Below are positions 5,453 to 5,631 of a DNA stretch of 5,631 nucleotides, piece after piece. The DNA lies in the NCBI GenBank assembly GCA_035285405.1, contig JAYKJI010000415.1, forward strand, positions 1 through 5,631, written 5' to 3'. Made by a program: the position numbers and the translations under genes. A model generated the notes under the pieces. It ran no database searches and was not told where the DNA came from. It saw only the letters and a program-made list of their open reading frames with translations. Position 1 is the stretch's first letter. Each line of letters opens with the position of its first letter. The stretch is from Woronichinia sp035285405. Its GTDB lineage: Bacteria > Cyanobacteriota > Cyanobacteriia > Cyanobacteriales > Microcystaceae.

Positions 5453-5476
5453 CTTAGGGAAAAAGCTTTAAAATAG
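5417..5476 (+). CDS. Possible 19-residue peptide
   Basis: ATG at 5417 preceded closely by AGGA opens a frame MNIPMVCQDSFFLREKALK that ends in TAG at 5474-5476. It overlaps the weak hairpin and T-run at 5434-5452. The length gives no statistical support. It could be the start of a gene broken by a small frameshift, since the shifted frame continues to the IS end as IVKPEEVEKSVNLI. Confidence 0.15.
   Translation: MNIPMVCQDSFFLREKALK
5434..5452 (+). terminator. Weak Rho-independent terminator
   Basis: CTGTC (5434-5438), AA, GACAG (5441-5445) followed directly by seven T. The stem can form only four pairs with a four-base loop, so it is short for an efficient terminator. The placing of the T-run is right for plus-strand transcripts starting near 5310. 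Confidence 0.35.
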
Positions 5477-5508
5477 TTAAGCCAGAAGAGGTAGAAAAAT
5501 CTGTAAAT

Positions 5509-5631
5509 TTAATTAGGGCTTGCTGAAAAAGTCAAAAAACGAAAGAAATGTGGGTTAGGGAAGTATAAACTGAAAAAGCAGAGATAACTTATACTTATGA
5601 TGAGAAGTCAAAATACGAATTTTGTTTAATC
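5509..5631 (+). mobile_element. End of an insertion sequence, body beyond right edge
   Basis: Starts with the same 22 bases as the left IS end (5509-5530), reading into the element to the right. Beyond that the two ends differ, as the left and right ends of one IS, or of two related elements, would. The visible 100 inner bases are AT-rich and contain no transposase frame I can recognise on either strand. The terminal G-rich core probably starts at 5515 with AGGGCTTGCTG; the preceding TTAATT may be target sequence. IS family unknown. Confidence 0.6.

Overview
This is a cyanobacterial chromosome segment. The evidence is a GUN4-domain protein, a DUF29 protein, two HIP1 octamers (GCGATCGC), a G/C-run hairpin repeat of a type common in cyanobacteria, and many GATCG-rich stretches. 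The AT-rich flanks and insertion-sequence ends suggest an IS-rich unicellular lineage such as Microcystis or a relative, but the genus is an inference.

Layout. At the left edge (1-126) is one end of an insertion sequence whose body lies outside the window. Four minus-strand genes follow, here in transcription order from right to left: two tandem paralogous coiled-coil proteins (2516-2875 and 2054-2392), an unrecognised 217-residue protein (1326-1979), and a membrane-anchored GUN4-domain protein (109-1170). The GUN4 reading frame runs into the left IS end and stops inside it. Divergent from this block, on the plus strand, is pgm (3005-4663), encoding alpha-D-glucose phosphoglucomutase. It is followed by a GC-rich hairpin repeat. 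A convergent DUF29 gene (4765-5202, minus) comes next. The stretch 5203-5508 has no convincing protein gene, but it holds a promoter-like site, a structured-RNA-like segment and a weak terminator. From 5509 to the right edge is an IS end that shares 22 identical bp with the left end, in inverted orientation.

How the parts fit. Pgm interconverts glucose-1-phosphate and glucose-6-phosphate and is a housekeeping enzyme for glycogen and sugar-nucleotide metabolism. The surrounding genes look accessory: small coiled-coil proteins varying by whole heptads, a GUN4 protein that is likely a signalling or ligand-sensing protein rather than the chlorophyll-pathway GUN4, and a DUF29 protein of unknown function. 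The block lies between two outward-pointing ends of what appears to be one IS family. A third, partial match to the IS end lies just upstream of the DUF29 gene. The most unusual observations are the IS-terminated GUN4 gene, the 21-bp heptad slippage in the coiled-coil pair, and the IS-end relic that may contribute the DUF29 promoter.
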